Of a stretch of DNA of 36,545 nt, positions 1 through 7,079 are shown one piece after another (the stretch's first letter is position 1; each line of letters opens with the position of its first letter). This DNA comes from Planctomycetota bacterium. GTDB lineage: Bacteria; Planctomycetota; Planctomycetia; Planctomycetales; Planctomycetaceae. Both the position numbers and the translations under genes were made by a program. The notes below the pieces were generated by a model, which saw only the letters and a program-made list of their open reading frames with translations, did not search any database and was not told the origin of the DNA. The stretch covers positions 1-36,545 of the forward strand of contig JAFEBR010000286.1 of assembly GCA_018242565.1 (NCBI GenBank), given 5' to 3'.

Positions 1-849
1 GATGCTCGTGGCCAGGCGGACTTCGTCAGCCTGTTTGATCAACCCTGTTCGCAGGAAGCTGAACTCCTCGGCGATGACCGCCGTGTGAGCCGTGGTATAG
101 GGAATTGCCGGTTGATCGACCGCCTCGACGACGACATCGGCCTTGACGGCACTGCCGCGTTCGCGGGTAACCAGGCGTTCTGTGCCTTCACGTTGATGCT
201 GAGCAAATACACCTTCGCGGTTGCCCAGGCCGATTCCGACCTGTGCGTTGACGGCTTGCCGGGGGCGGCCGCCACCCACGTCTTCGAGTGGTTCGCTGAT
301 GGTGCTGATCGAGGCAAAGCGGGGCGCATAAATGCAGACCCGGTTGGTTGGGCGGACATGCCGTTTGTCCTCGTCGTCGCGGAACTCCACCGCCGTATCT
401 TCGGTTTCGAGCCCTTTCATGCCGTCATCGATGTAATGAATCGGCAGATCGCGGTCGCCACCGTCGCAGATGTATTCGTCGGGATAGGCTTCGGACGCAG
501 TGCCGGGGCAGGGGCCGCCTTCCGGACACGGACACGGGCATTCCACCGAGTCGGTCATGCGGACTTCCGCCATGGTGCGGACAATCGCCCGGTCACTCGG
601 TTGCGCCTGGCTTCCGGCACCGGAAACCCATGCCGGCCGCACGGCCTCTGTGTGCAAAGCGTTGGTTGAGGCCGGTCCCGCCTGACTGTAGCGCGGAGCA
701 ATCTCGGCGAGTTTCGGTGAGTCATTCAGAAACGGATCAGTGCCGGTCGCCGCCGTATGCTGGGGGCCCAGATTGCACCCACAGGCCGACAGCAGCAGCA
801 CAGCAGCAAACCAGTTATTCTTCGCAGGCAACATCGAGCGGTACCTCAT
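1..849 (-). CDS. Cys-rich putative lipoprotein, 3' part beyond the left edge
   Basis: This open frame starts at 849 and is still open at base 1, so only its first 283 codons are visible. The N-terminus is a lipoprotein signal: basic residues, a hydrophobic run (FAAVLLLSACGC) and a lipobox with Cys near residue 25. A Cys/Pro-rich stretch (ECPCPCPEGGPCPG) follows at about residues 103-116, then acidic and beta-rich sequence. An ATG five codons in (834) has a better-spaced GAGG upstream and may be the true start. It lies 17 bp after the stop of the next gene upstream, so it is probably the last visible gene of an operon with the two paralogous secreted proteins. Planctomycete proteins with this kind of beginning often continue into DUF11-type repeats (OmcB-like annotations). 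That is an inference, because the C-terminal part is outside the window. Confidence 0.75.
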   Translation of the reverse strand, partial: MRYRSMLPAKNNWFAAVLLLSACGCNLGPQHTAATGTDPFLNDSPKLAEIAPRYSQAGPASTNALHTEAVRPAWVSGAGSQAQPSDRAIVRTMAEVRMTDSVECPCPCPEGGPCPGTASEAYPDEYICDGGDRDLPIHYIDDGMKGLETEDTAVEFRDDEDKRHVRPTNRVCIYAPRFASISTISEPLEDVGGGRPRQAVNAQVGIGLGNREGVFAQHQREGTERLVTRERGSAVKADVVVEAVDQPAIPYTTAHTAVIAEEFSFLRTGLIKQADEVRLATSI

Positions 850-866
850 CCACGAGTGGTCTCTGA

Positions 867-1604
867 TCACGGGTTCACCACTTTCGGGCTGCGGGTGGCC
901 GGTTTCAGGAGTTGCACGGGAGCCCCGACCCCATAGAAGCCGGAATTGATCGCACCGGCATCAGGTTCGCGGCCGCCAATCCGGACGATGGCCATCGGGC
1001 GTCCCTTTTCGTCGGCCAAGGCCAGCAGATTCTCGCGGGGATGGGCAATTTCCGAGCGGGCTGCATCGGTCCGACGGATCGGATCGGCCCGATCGGGTTG
1101 TTCCAGGTACACGACTTTGGTGACGAGCCGGCCGCTGACGGCCAGCGAGATTTCCTCGTCGGTCAAAGCGATCGGCACCGGGAATTCGGTTTCCCGTCCG
1201 GCCGGAGGATGCAGGCGATCGATCAGTTCCACGGTGGGGAACAGTTCGACGCCGGGATATTCGGGCATTTCACTGATTTTCAGGCGATACACCGAACCGA
1301 CCTGCAGGGCGACCACGGCAGACGACTCGGTTTCCACCGATTCGGCTGCCGGGCTGGTGTAATACGAGACTTTGCCACCCTGGGGAGCATCTACCCGCAC
1401 GGCCTGCAGCACAGGAACAAATCCCCGCTGGGCACCCGCCCATTTTCCAGCCATTCCCGGAGGAACTGTCTGATCGAGAGGTAAATACCTCCCACGGGTT
1501 CGCGTTTGTGCGTAAGTAGTCTGAGTCAAAGTGCTGTGGAGAGCCGCCAGTACCCCCACCGCCAGCAGCAGCTTCCGGACGATACCCCGCGACCGGGGAC
1601 TCAC
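867..1604 (-). CDS. Secreted protein, shorter paralogue of the gene at 1837-3024
   Basis: No named function. The protein has an N-terminal signal peptide (KLLLAVGVLAALHS, likely cleaved after TYA) and then one compact domain. I chose a GTG start at 1604 because it puts the hydrophobic segment near the N-terminus and gives 245 aa; an in-frame ATG at 1661 would add 19 polar residues. The domain shares a clear pattern with the next gene upstream: YRLKIS-x-P, then L-x-PT, then RxHPP, then a TDEE/TDED turn, then VTKVVYL/VTKVIYL, ending in a short (I/L)AVxRxGG-like strand. The two are therefore diverged tandem duplicates. It is followed after 17 bp by the Cys-rich lipoprotein gene, so all three probably act together at the cell surface or in the periplasm. 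The order of the cassette is seen; its role is unknown. Confidence 0.8.
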   Translation of the reverse strand: MSPRSRGIVRKLLLAVGVLAALHSTLTQTTYAQTRTRGRYLPLDQTVPPGMAGKWAGAQRGFVPVLQAVRVDAPQGGKVSYYTSPAAESVETESSAVVALQVGSVYRLKISEMPEYPGVELFPTVELIDRLHPPAGRETEFPVPIALTDEEISLAVSGRLVTKVVYLEQPDRADPIRRTDAARSEIAHPRENLLALADEKGRPMAIVRIGGREPDAGAINSGFYGVGAPVQLLKPATRSPKVVNP

Positions 1605-1750
1605 ACGGTGTGAGCCGGGCTGGCAGATATCGACGGGAAGGTGTTGAATTTTGCAGTACATCGTTCGGCTCGATCAGAGATCAGAACAGGGGGAACCGAC
1701 TCGCGATTCCCGGCTCGATTTCGACAGTTGTCTGACTGAGAACCCTGGGC

Positions 1751-1780
1751 GCCCGGCCCGCAAGGGTTTGCGGACCGGGC
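1751..1780 (-). terminator. Hairpin between the two paralogous secreted-protein genes
   Basis: The arms GCCCGGCCCGCAA and TTGCGGACCGGGC form two 6-bp helices (GCCCGG/CCGGGC and CCGCAA/TTGCGG) around a single C-A mismatch, with loop GGGT. It lies between the stop of the gene at 1837-3024 and the start of the gene at 867-1604. There is no clear T-tract on the minus strand, so it may attenuate transcription or stabilise an mRNA end rather than terminate fully. Confidence 0.4.
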
Positions 1781-1836
1781 GACGGGGCTTCAAGTCGCGT
1801 TTATCGCACACGGTTTGCCGCAGGTGCGGCACGAAA

Positions 1837-3024
1837 CTACCACTGACGGAACGACGGCTGCGATTCTTCGTATTCGATGTGCTTCACAGGAGCGGGAACG
1901 TTGATTCCGGGCTTCTGCTTGACGTCGATGACCATGTGGTCAACAGGATCGGGAATTCGCGTCTTGGTCTTGTTCCGCACGGTGTGCGACTTCAGACCAG
2001 CCGGCGTGCCCAGCGGCAAGTGAGCGGGACCCGCCAGGCCGATCGGCGTGCCGGTGATGGGCATGCCCCAGCCTTGAGCCGTTCCCCCCATGATCGGATT
2101 GACCGGGGGCTGACCGAATCCGCCCGGGCCACCCATCATCATCGCCGGAGGAATGTTGTTGCCGTAGCCCCCCATGCCGCCGATCGGCAGCGGAGCGACG
2201 ATTTCACCCTTCTCACCGTCGACTTGACGGATCGCCGAGGTCTGACGGATCGTTCCGTCAGGGGTCACCATCGAGTTGTGTTCCGGGCTTTCCATGTCCA
2301 TGTTACCGCAGCGGAAGACCGCGAGGATCGTGCCCCGACGATCGGCTTCGGCGACCGGGTCGAGACCCGGGTCGAGGCGTGTCGAAACGAGGGTTTCCAC
2401 CCCGGCGATCGCCAGTTCCTGGTGCTGCGGGCTGGGCAGGTAGATCACCTTGGTGACGAAGTTGTTGGCCTGGATCTGATCCAGGTCTTCGTCGGTGATC
2501 TGCAGCGGCACGCAGCTGTGAGCCAGGTAGGCTTCCGTCTGCGGATGAGCCGGGTAGACCTGCAGAGTCGGATAGAGCGTCAGCCCTTCCCGACCAGGGA
2601 TGTTCGACACCTTGAGGCGGTAAGCCGCCGCCTGGTGGAAGCTGAACCGACCCGGCACAGCGACCTGGTTGTCGGCGTACCCGCCGGCAATCTGCCAGCC
2701 GATCGACATCCCTTCTGGCTCAACAAACTTGATTTGTGTGGTACGGCCGGCCATCGAGTGGGCCGAGTCCATTCCCAGGCAGTTCATGACGCCCGGACCG
2801 GGGCCGTCGACCCCAGGACCCGAAGCGACCATCATGCTCGCCGGGGGCATCACATAATTGCCCCGGTGACCGTGGTCCATGTTGCCGCGGGCCACGACCC
2901 CTTCGTTGTCGAATTCCGACAACCGGGCAGAACCTGAACGTGACGACAGGCGGTTGCCCCCGCCCGACGTACACCCGACGCAGACGGTAACCACCGTCGC
3001 TAACGCTAGAAAGTAGTACTTCAT
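1837..3024 (-). CDS. Putative lipoprotein, long paralogue with Gly/Met/Pro-rich insert
   Basis: This protein of 395 aa starts at 3024 with MKYYFLALATVVTVCVGC, a lipoprotein signal peptide whose lipid-anchored Cys would be residue 18. The chosen ATG has GGGGG seven to eleven bases upstream; the frame stays open for 59 codons further upstream, but those residues are basic and lack a signal. The middle (about residues 115-270) is the domain shared with the gene at 867-1604, with YRLKVS, LYPTLQVYP, TDEDLDQI, VTKVIYL and EADRRGTILAVFRCG. The C-terminal third is low-complexity, rich in Gly, Met and Pro (GGMGGYGNNIPPAMMMGGPG), and it ends in a basic and acidic tail. The family is unnamed as far as I can tell. 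It is probably the first gene of the three-gene surface cassette. Confidence 0.8.
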   Translation of the reverse strand: MKYYFLALATVVTVCVGCTSGGGNRLSSRSGSARLSEFDNEGVVARGNMDHGHRGNYVMPPASMMVASGPGVDGPGPGVMNCLGMDSAHSMAGRTTQIKFVEPEGMSIGWQIAGGYADNQVAVPGRFSFHQAAAYRLKVSNIPGREGLTLYPTLQVYPAHPQTEAYLAHSCVPLQITDEDLDQIQANNFVTKVIYLPSPQHQELAIAGVETLVSTRLDPGLDPVAEADRRGTILAVFRCGNMDMESPEHNSMVTPDGTIRQTSAIRQVDGEKGEIVAPLPIGGMGGYGNNIPPAMMMGGPGGFGQPPVNPIMGGTAQGWGMPITGTPIGLAGPAHLPLGTPAGLKSHTVRNKTKTRIPDPVDHMVIDVKQKPGINVPAPVKHIEYEESQPSFRQW

Positions 3025-3256
3025 TACGACCCCCGTGGTATCGAACCGATGGTGGTGACTGGCCGCGACGCGGCGACCGATGTGGTAAACGGCTTGACGC
3101 AACTCGAAACTCAACGTGTGTTTTCGTCGCCGCCCTTGCCGATTGCGGGGCGGCATTTCCGTGCGATTTGGCGTCGCCCGGAATCCGTGGGATTGGTACA
3201 ATCCACAGACCTCCGAACGACTAATTAGAATTTTCGGAATCTGCGCGCTTGAATCT

Positions 3257-3273
3257 TTGGCAAAACCGTTGCT
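3257..3273 (+). promoter_or_regulatory. Sigma-54-like -24/-12 element
   Basis: The sequence TGGCAAAACCGTTGCT (3258-3273) matches the RpoN pattern TGGCACG-N4-TTGCW at every position except the C and G after TGGCA. The GG and GC dinucleotides are exactly 12 bp apart. The predicted transcription start is about 3284, one base before the chosen ATG at 3285, which has no Shine-Dalgarno sequence. The match is seen; function is inferred. Confidence 0.4.
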
Positions 3274-3284
3274 TTCCTAAAAAC

Positions 3285-4376
3285 ATGACAACTCTACCCA
3301 AATTGACATTTGCCGTAATTCTATTGGCCGCAGCAACTTACGTTATTGCTGCCCCTCCGAAGGTCACTGGCAACCGGCCCATTGCCCTGCATCCCCCCAT
3401 CCCCGATGCCGACGCCGAAGAGCGCCGGTTCCGCACGGCGAGCGACGATGCCTACGTCGCCATGTTGTTGCCGGATGATGCGGAGCCCGCGGATGATGAA
3501 GAGCGTGCGCGTTCTGGGGCTGCTGAGTTGAAGCGGGCCCGTGAGCTCCTGCTCAAGGTCAATTCCATCTCGGCCAAGGTCGTCGAGAAGGTCGATGTGC
3601 TCGAAAAGAGCTTCAAAGCCGAGGGACGCTACCTGCAACTGGGCCTGCGGGAAGGCGACTGGAAGATGCGGCTTGAATTGGCCGTCAAGATTGGGAATTC
3701 GTCAGGTTCGCTGCTGGAAGTCTGCGATGGCGAACTGCTCTGGACCCGCTCCGAACTCGAAACTCTGCGCAAGAAGGGTGACGTGACGAAAGCCGAAGCC
3801 GCGAAGAAAGACCCGGCCAACACTTTCATCACCCGGCGGAACGTGGTGAAAATTCTGAACGCTGCCAAGAAACTCCCCGACAAGTCGTACGAGACGGGTT
3901 TGATCATCACCCTCGGTCTCGGGGGGCTGCCGGCGATGCTCTCAGGAATTGAACAGGGCATGAAATTCAGCGCCGCGAAAGAGACCACGCTGCGCGACAT
4001 TCCCGTGGTGGTTGTCGAAGGCACCTGGAATGATGCCATTGCCCAGAAGCTGAAAGGGAATGCGCCTCCGGGGCAGGCTGGGGCTGGCTTGATGCCACCC
4101 ACTGCGCCCGATTCTGTGCGGGTCTACATCGACCGCGCCACCGGTTTTCCCCACCGTGTGATGTACCTGAAGAGAATTCAGGGGCGCGAAGTGCAGAAGC
4201 CGATGCTGACCCTCGACTTCCTCGATGTCGAAATCAATCAGGCCATCAGCGGCACCGAATTCGAATACACGCCTCCGAAAGACATCGCCCCGATCGAGCT
4301 GACACAAGGCTTCCTGGATCAGCTGGCCCCGGCGACTTCGAAGTCGCCGGCCAGTCCCGGTCAGCCGGCGAAGTAG
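3285..4376 (+). CDS. Exported LolA-like protein
   Basis: The 363-aa product begins MTTLPKLTFAVILLAAATYV, a typical signal peptide with cleavage near VIAAPP. A TTG 36 bases upstream would also be in frame but would place polar residues in front of the signal. After an acidic linker (about residues 40-75) comes a region of the kind seen in LolA/outer-membrane lipoprotein-sorting folds: a helix followed by strands (EGRYLQLGLREGDWKMRLEL), then a strand with DGELLWTR, and near the end VRVYIDRATGFPHRVMYLKR and FEYTPPKDI, which recalls the closing FxFxPP motif of these proteins. The fold call is by eye and moderate. Residues PATSKSPAS near the C-terminus are encoded by a perfect palindrome. The gene is convergent with the histidine phosphatase gene and overlaps it by 16 bp. 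Confidence 0.75.
   Translation: MTTLPKLTFAVILLAAATYVIAAPPKVTGNRPIALHPPIPDADAEERRFRTASDDAYVAMLLPDDAEPADDEERARSGAAELKRARELLLKVNSISAKVVEKVDVLEKSFKAEGRYLQLGLREGDWKMRLELAVKIGNSSGSLLEVCDGELLWTRSELETLRKKGDVTKAEAAKKDPANTFITRRNVVKILNAAKKLPDKSYETGLIITLGLGGLPAMLSGIEQGMKFSAAKETTLRDIPVVVVEGTWNDAIAQKLKGNAPPGQAGAGLMPPTAPDSVRVYIDRATGFPHRVMYLKRIQGREVQKPMLTLDFLDVEINQAISGTEFEYTPPKDIAPIELTQGFLDQLAPATSKSPASPGQPAK
4329..4350. repeat. 22-bp perfect palindrome at a convergent gene end
   Basis: CCGGCGACTTC is followed directly by its exact reverse complement GAAGTCGCCGG. It lies inside the last codons of the LolA-like gene, 11 bases before the stop codon of the opposing histidine phosphatase gene. In RNA it would form a GC-rich stem with a TCGA tetraloop on either strand, so a shared, two-way transcript end is one possible role. 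No T-tract follows. Confidence 0.6.
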
Positions 4377-5011
4377 TGTTCGCCCAGATGGAACACCGCG
4401 TTCAGTGAGACCAGTTCGGTTTTGCCCGCCCGCACCCGGATCAGATTCACGCAGCAGTTCGCCTGGTTGATCTGGGGTGCGCGCTGCAGTGCCAGTCCCA
4501 TCAGGTCCGAGAGCAGTGTGCGGTTCACGACGTTGTGCGCCACGACGGCGATCGACTCGCCCGCGTGCTCGGCCAGCAGTCGCGCGAACACGGGTTTCGC
4601 ACGGCGGAGCACATCACCGTACGACTCACCCCCCAGGTACGGGGTTTCCGCCGGGTTCGCCATGAACTGTCGATGTTCGTCGGGAAAGCGTGCCTGAATC
4701 GTGCCCCAGTCGAGTCCTTCCCAGACGCCGACGCTGCACTCGTGGATCCCCTCGGCGACCGCCGTCTCGACATTGAGTTTCGCCGCGATCGCAGCGGCCG
4801 TTTGTCGGGCCCGCAGCATCGGGCTGCTGTAGACCTTGCGGATCGGAAACTGGGGCAGAAACGCAGCCACGGCGTCGGCCTGACGCTGTCCGTTGGGGCT
4901 CAACGGCAGATCGATGCCATCCCCCTGCAGGATATATGGCACGCGCTCATTGGCTTCCGTGGCACCATGTCTCACCAGGAATAACCAGGTGGTTTTCGCA
5001 TCCGTTCCCAT
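4361..5011 (-). CDS. Histidine phosphatase family protein (phosphoglycerate mutase-like)
   Basis: The 216-aa protein has the branch-1 histidine phosphatase signature LFLVRHGATEAN at residues 10-21, with R14, H15 (the phospho-accepting His) and G16. The second conserved Arg lies in SSPMLRARQTA, the family acid region is GIHECSVGVWEGL, and the second catalytic His is in SIAVVAHNVVNR. Members act as phosphosugar, phosphonucleoside or broad phosphatases, or as cofactor-dependent mutases; sequence alone does not tell which. It has no signal peptide, so it should be cytoplasmic. The start at 5011 is preceded by a GGATGA-like ribosome site. The gene is divergent from the phosphorylase at 5216. Confidence 0.88.
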   Translation of the reverse strand: MGTDAKTTWLFLVRHGATEANERVPYILQGDGIDLPLSPNGQRQADAVAAFLPQFPIRKVYSSPMLRARQTAAAIAAKLNVETAVAEGIHECSVGVWEGLDWGTIQARFPDEHRQFMANPAETPYLGGESYGDVLRRAKPVFARLLAEHAGESIAVVAHNVVNRTLLSDLMGLALQRAPQINQANCCVNLIRVRAGKTELVSLNAVFHLGEHYFAG

Positions 5012-5215
5012 GTCATCTCATCCTGCCGAAGAATATCTGGTGATCAAGCGGGCGTATCTTACTGACAGCGGGGGGCGAAACTCCAGTGCCCTGCGCGCGA
5101 CGGCGGTGGAGTCTGCAAACACCCCACGATGGGGCCGTTTTCGCAGTACTAAGCCCTTGACGATCTGTTGATCAGGCTCCACTCTACTGGAGTTCTGCGC
5201 TCTGCTGGCCTGTGA

Positions 5216-6073
5216 ATGTCGATGATGGCACAACCCTTTTCCCGAACGATTGCCCTGATCGGTGGTACCGGTCTGGCTGCGGGTCTGCGCCGGTTGCCCC
5301 TCTCAGGCTTGCAGTTGCATCAAAATGTGTCCGTTCGATTCGGGGCCAATCAAGGCCGTGTACTCGAATACCTCGAAGGCTGCTTCGGGAACCTGCGCGT
5401 CATCGTGTTGCCCCGGCATGGCCCCACTCTCGAACGGCCCGATCGCAGTCCGGGAACCCTGGTGGCTGAACTGGGCTACGAGGCCCACATCTGGCTGTTG
5501 CACGAGTTAGGGGTCTCGGCGGTGTATGCCTTCAGTACCGTAGGGGCCCTGGACCTGGAAGTGCCGCTGGCCAGCCAGTTGGCGTTTGTGGTCCCTCACG
5601 ACTACGGGCGGGGCATAGGCGCGACGACACACAGTTTTGGCAGTCTGTCGCGAACGATTCACCCCAGCATGCGTGAACCGTTCGACAGACACCTGCGCGA
5701 CCAGTTCCTGCGAGCGATTCAAGACGCCGGCGCCTCGGCCCTGACTCGCGGTTTGTATATCTACAATGGGCCCGATCAATTCGAAACCGATGCCGAGATC
5801 CGCGCGCTGCGCCGCTTTTACGACGGAGAATCGCACCGCATCGTGGGTATGACCGCCGGGCCGGAACTGGTCCTGTGCCGCCAGATGGAAATCCCCTATG
5901 CCGTCGTGTGCGCGAATTCGAATTATGCCCAGGGACTCGTGGATGATGTCTCTGTCACCCATGAACTGGTGTTGCATGAAATGCAGCCGGCAACCGCGAA
6001 AATGCTGGAAATCGCGACGCACCTGATCCGGATTGTCGCCGAAGAATCCGGTTCCGTTGGAAACGCGACGTAA
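5216..6073 (+). CDS. MTAP/PNP-family nucleoside phosphorylase, possibly methylthioinosine-type
   Basis: This 285-aa protein has the class-2 purine nucleoside phosphorylase layout: IGGTGL (15-20, phosphate loop), LPRHG (65-69), FSTVGAL (106-112), GPDQFETDAE (185-194, compare GPRFETPAE) and VGMTAGPEL (210-218, ribose-binding Met212). The family cleaves methylthioadenosine, methylthioinosine or purine nucleosides with phosphate. The base-recognition segment reads CANSNYAQG (232-240). Classical MTAP has an Asp-rich TDYDCW there, while the methylthioinosine phosphorylase of Pseudomonas, as I recall it, has an Asn-Pro-Ala-Ala-Gly type loop. A 6-oxopurine such as methylthioinosine is therefore a reasonable substrate guess. 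Internal ATGs two and three codons later are possible starts. The upstream 204 bp are shared with the divergent phosphatase gene and hold no other gene. Confidence 0.82.
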   Translation: MSMMAQPFSRTIALIGGTGLAAGLRRLPLSGLQLHQNVSVRFGANQGRVLEYLEGCFGNLRVIVLPRHGPTLERPDRSPGTLVAELGYEAHIWLLHELGVSAVYAFSTVGALDLEVPLASQLAFVVPHDYGRGIGATTHSFGSLSRTIHPSMREPFDRHLRDQFLRAIQDAGASALTRGLYIYNGPDQFETDAEIRALRRFYDGESHRIVGMTAGPELVLCRQMEIPYAVVCANSNYAQGLVDDVSVTHELVLHEMQPATAKMLEIATHLIRIVAEESGSVGNAT

Positions 6074-6108
6074 CCAGTAAACGATCGTCGGCCTGGCACT
6101 CCGATCAG

Positions 6109-6906
6109 TCAATGGGCCGACTGATCCCCAGGCAAGTCCCCCGGGGGGACAGACTCGGCCCAGGTGGGGATCTGGCCGAACGAGTCTTCGTAATCGGGGC
6201 GGATCGATCCGAACAGGCGATCCCAGATCAAGGTATAAAACCCATAGTTGTGTTGCACATCCTGATGGTGCTGGGCATGAAACGAACCGCCCGCCACCCA
6301 GCGAACCAGGGGCCAGCGGAGCCAGGCGTCGGGAAATGGTTCGACTCCCAGGTGCCCCAGGGTGCCGCTGACCACATTCAGGACCAGGTAGACAGACAGG
6401 CCGGCCCATGAGCAGGGCCAGAGAGCAATGATGACCAGCCAGAGTCCGCCAAACGCCAGCGTTTCGGCCGGGTGCATGATGAACAACGTCAACGCCCGCG
6501 GACGGGTCTGGGTATGGTGCAGGCGGTGCAGCCAGGGATAGAACCAGCGACTGTGTGCCAGGCGATGCAGCCCATACAGCGCCAGGTCCATCACGAAAAT
6601 GAGAATCACGACGTCGCAGACCGCCAGCAGACCGCAGTCCGTCCGGAATCGGACCACTCCGGCTTTCCATAGAATCCAACCGGCAAATGTGATCAGCGTG
6701 TTGCTTACCACATTGATGCACGCCAGGCACACTTCCAATTCGGTCACCGCCAGCGGTGTCAGCGCCACCCGACGTCTGGAGAAACGCCTGCTCAACCGGG
6801 TTCCGCCGCACCAGGCCAGGCCGAAAATTGCAAAATTCTGCAGAAACAACAGGGCGAGTGCATCAGGCCAGGGGGCCCCTTCCAGCCAGGCGATCAGGTC
6901 GGACAT
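6109..6906 (-). CDS. Sterol desaturase / fatty acid hydroxylase superfamily membrane protein
   Basis: The 265-aa protein has hydrophobic helices (about 15-35, 60-82, 92-112, 150-185) and the diiron histidine boxes of the superfamily: HRLAH (114-118), HRLHH (127-131) and HAQHH (210-214), with further His at 145 and 185. Members hydroxylate or desaturate lipids, carotenoids or sterols at the membrane using non-haem diiron and oxygen. The substrate cannot be read from the sequence. I chose the ATG at 6906; an in-frame GTG at 6927 would add seven residues. It runs convergent to the phosphorylase gene with 35 bp between the stops. The tail after about residue 245 is polar and Pro-rich and probably not part of the catalytic fold. 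Confidence 0.9.
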   Translation of the reverse strand: MSDLIAWLEGAPWPDALALLFLQNFAIFGLAWCGGTRLSRRFSRRRVALTPLAVTELEVCLACINVVSNTLITFAGWILWKAGVVRFRTDCGLLAVCDVVILIFVMDLALYGLHRLAHSRWFYPWLHRLHHTQTRPRALTLFIMHPAETLAFGGLWLVIIALWPCSWAGLSVYLVLNVVSGTLGHLGVEPFPDAWLRWPLVRWVAGGSFHAQHHQDVQHNYGFYTLIWDRLFGSIRPDYEDSFGQIPTWAESVPPGDLPGDQSAH

Positions 6907-7010
6907 GGATCGTGCTCTGTGGTACACCCACGAAACCAGGACAGAGGTCAGTTGGGATAACCGCGATCCTGATCCCGGCTTAACCTGAGCCCGCCCGAGA
7001 GCCCAGATTC

Positions 7011-7030
7011 GCGCCGGTCTGCACCGGCGC
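7011..7030 (-). terminator. Hairpin downstream of the DUF1501 gene
   Basis: GCGCCGGT and its exact complement ACCGGCGC flank a 4-nt loop. It lies 50 bp after the DUF1501 stop, between it and the hydroxylase gene on the same strand. No T-run follows, so it is a weak terminator candidate. Confidence 0.35.
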
Positions 7031-7079
7031 GCCGTCCAACCCGGCTTTGCGCAGCGTGTTCGTCTGAGAAAATCCGCCG

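Noticed and set aside
1651..2937. Long plus-strand frame of 428 codons across the two paralogous secreted-protein genes
   Set aside because: The translation is Arg/His/Asp-rich without a domain or a signal. The minus-strand genes have signal peptides and shared conserved motifs, so this frame is their shadow.
5507..6811. Minus-strand frame of 434 codons across the phosphorylase and hydroxylase genes
   Set aside because: It covers both a clear phosphorylase (plus) and a clear hydroxylase (minus, another frame) and has no motifs of its own.
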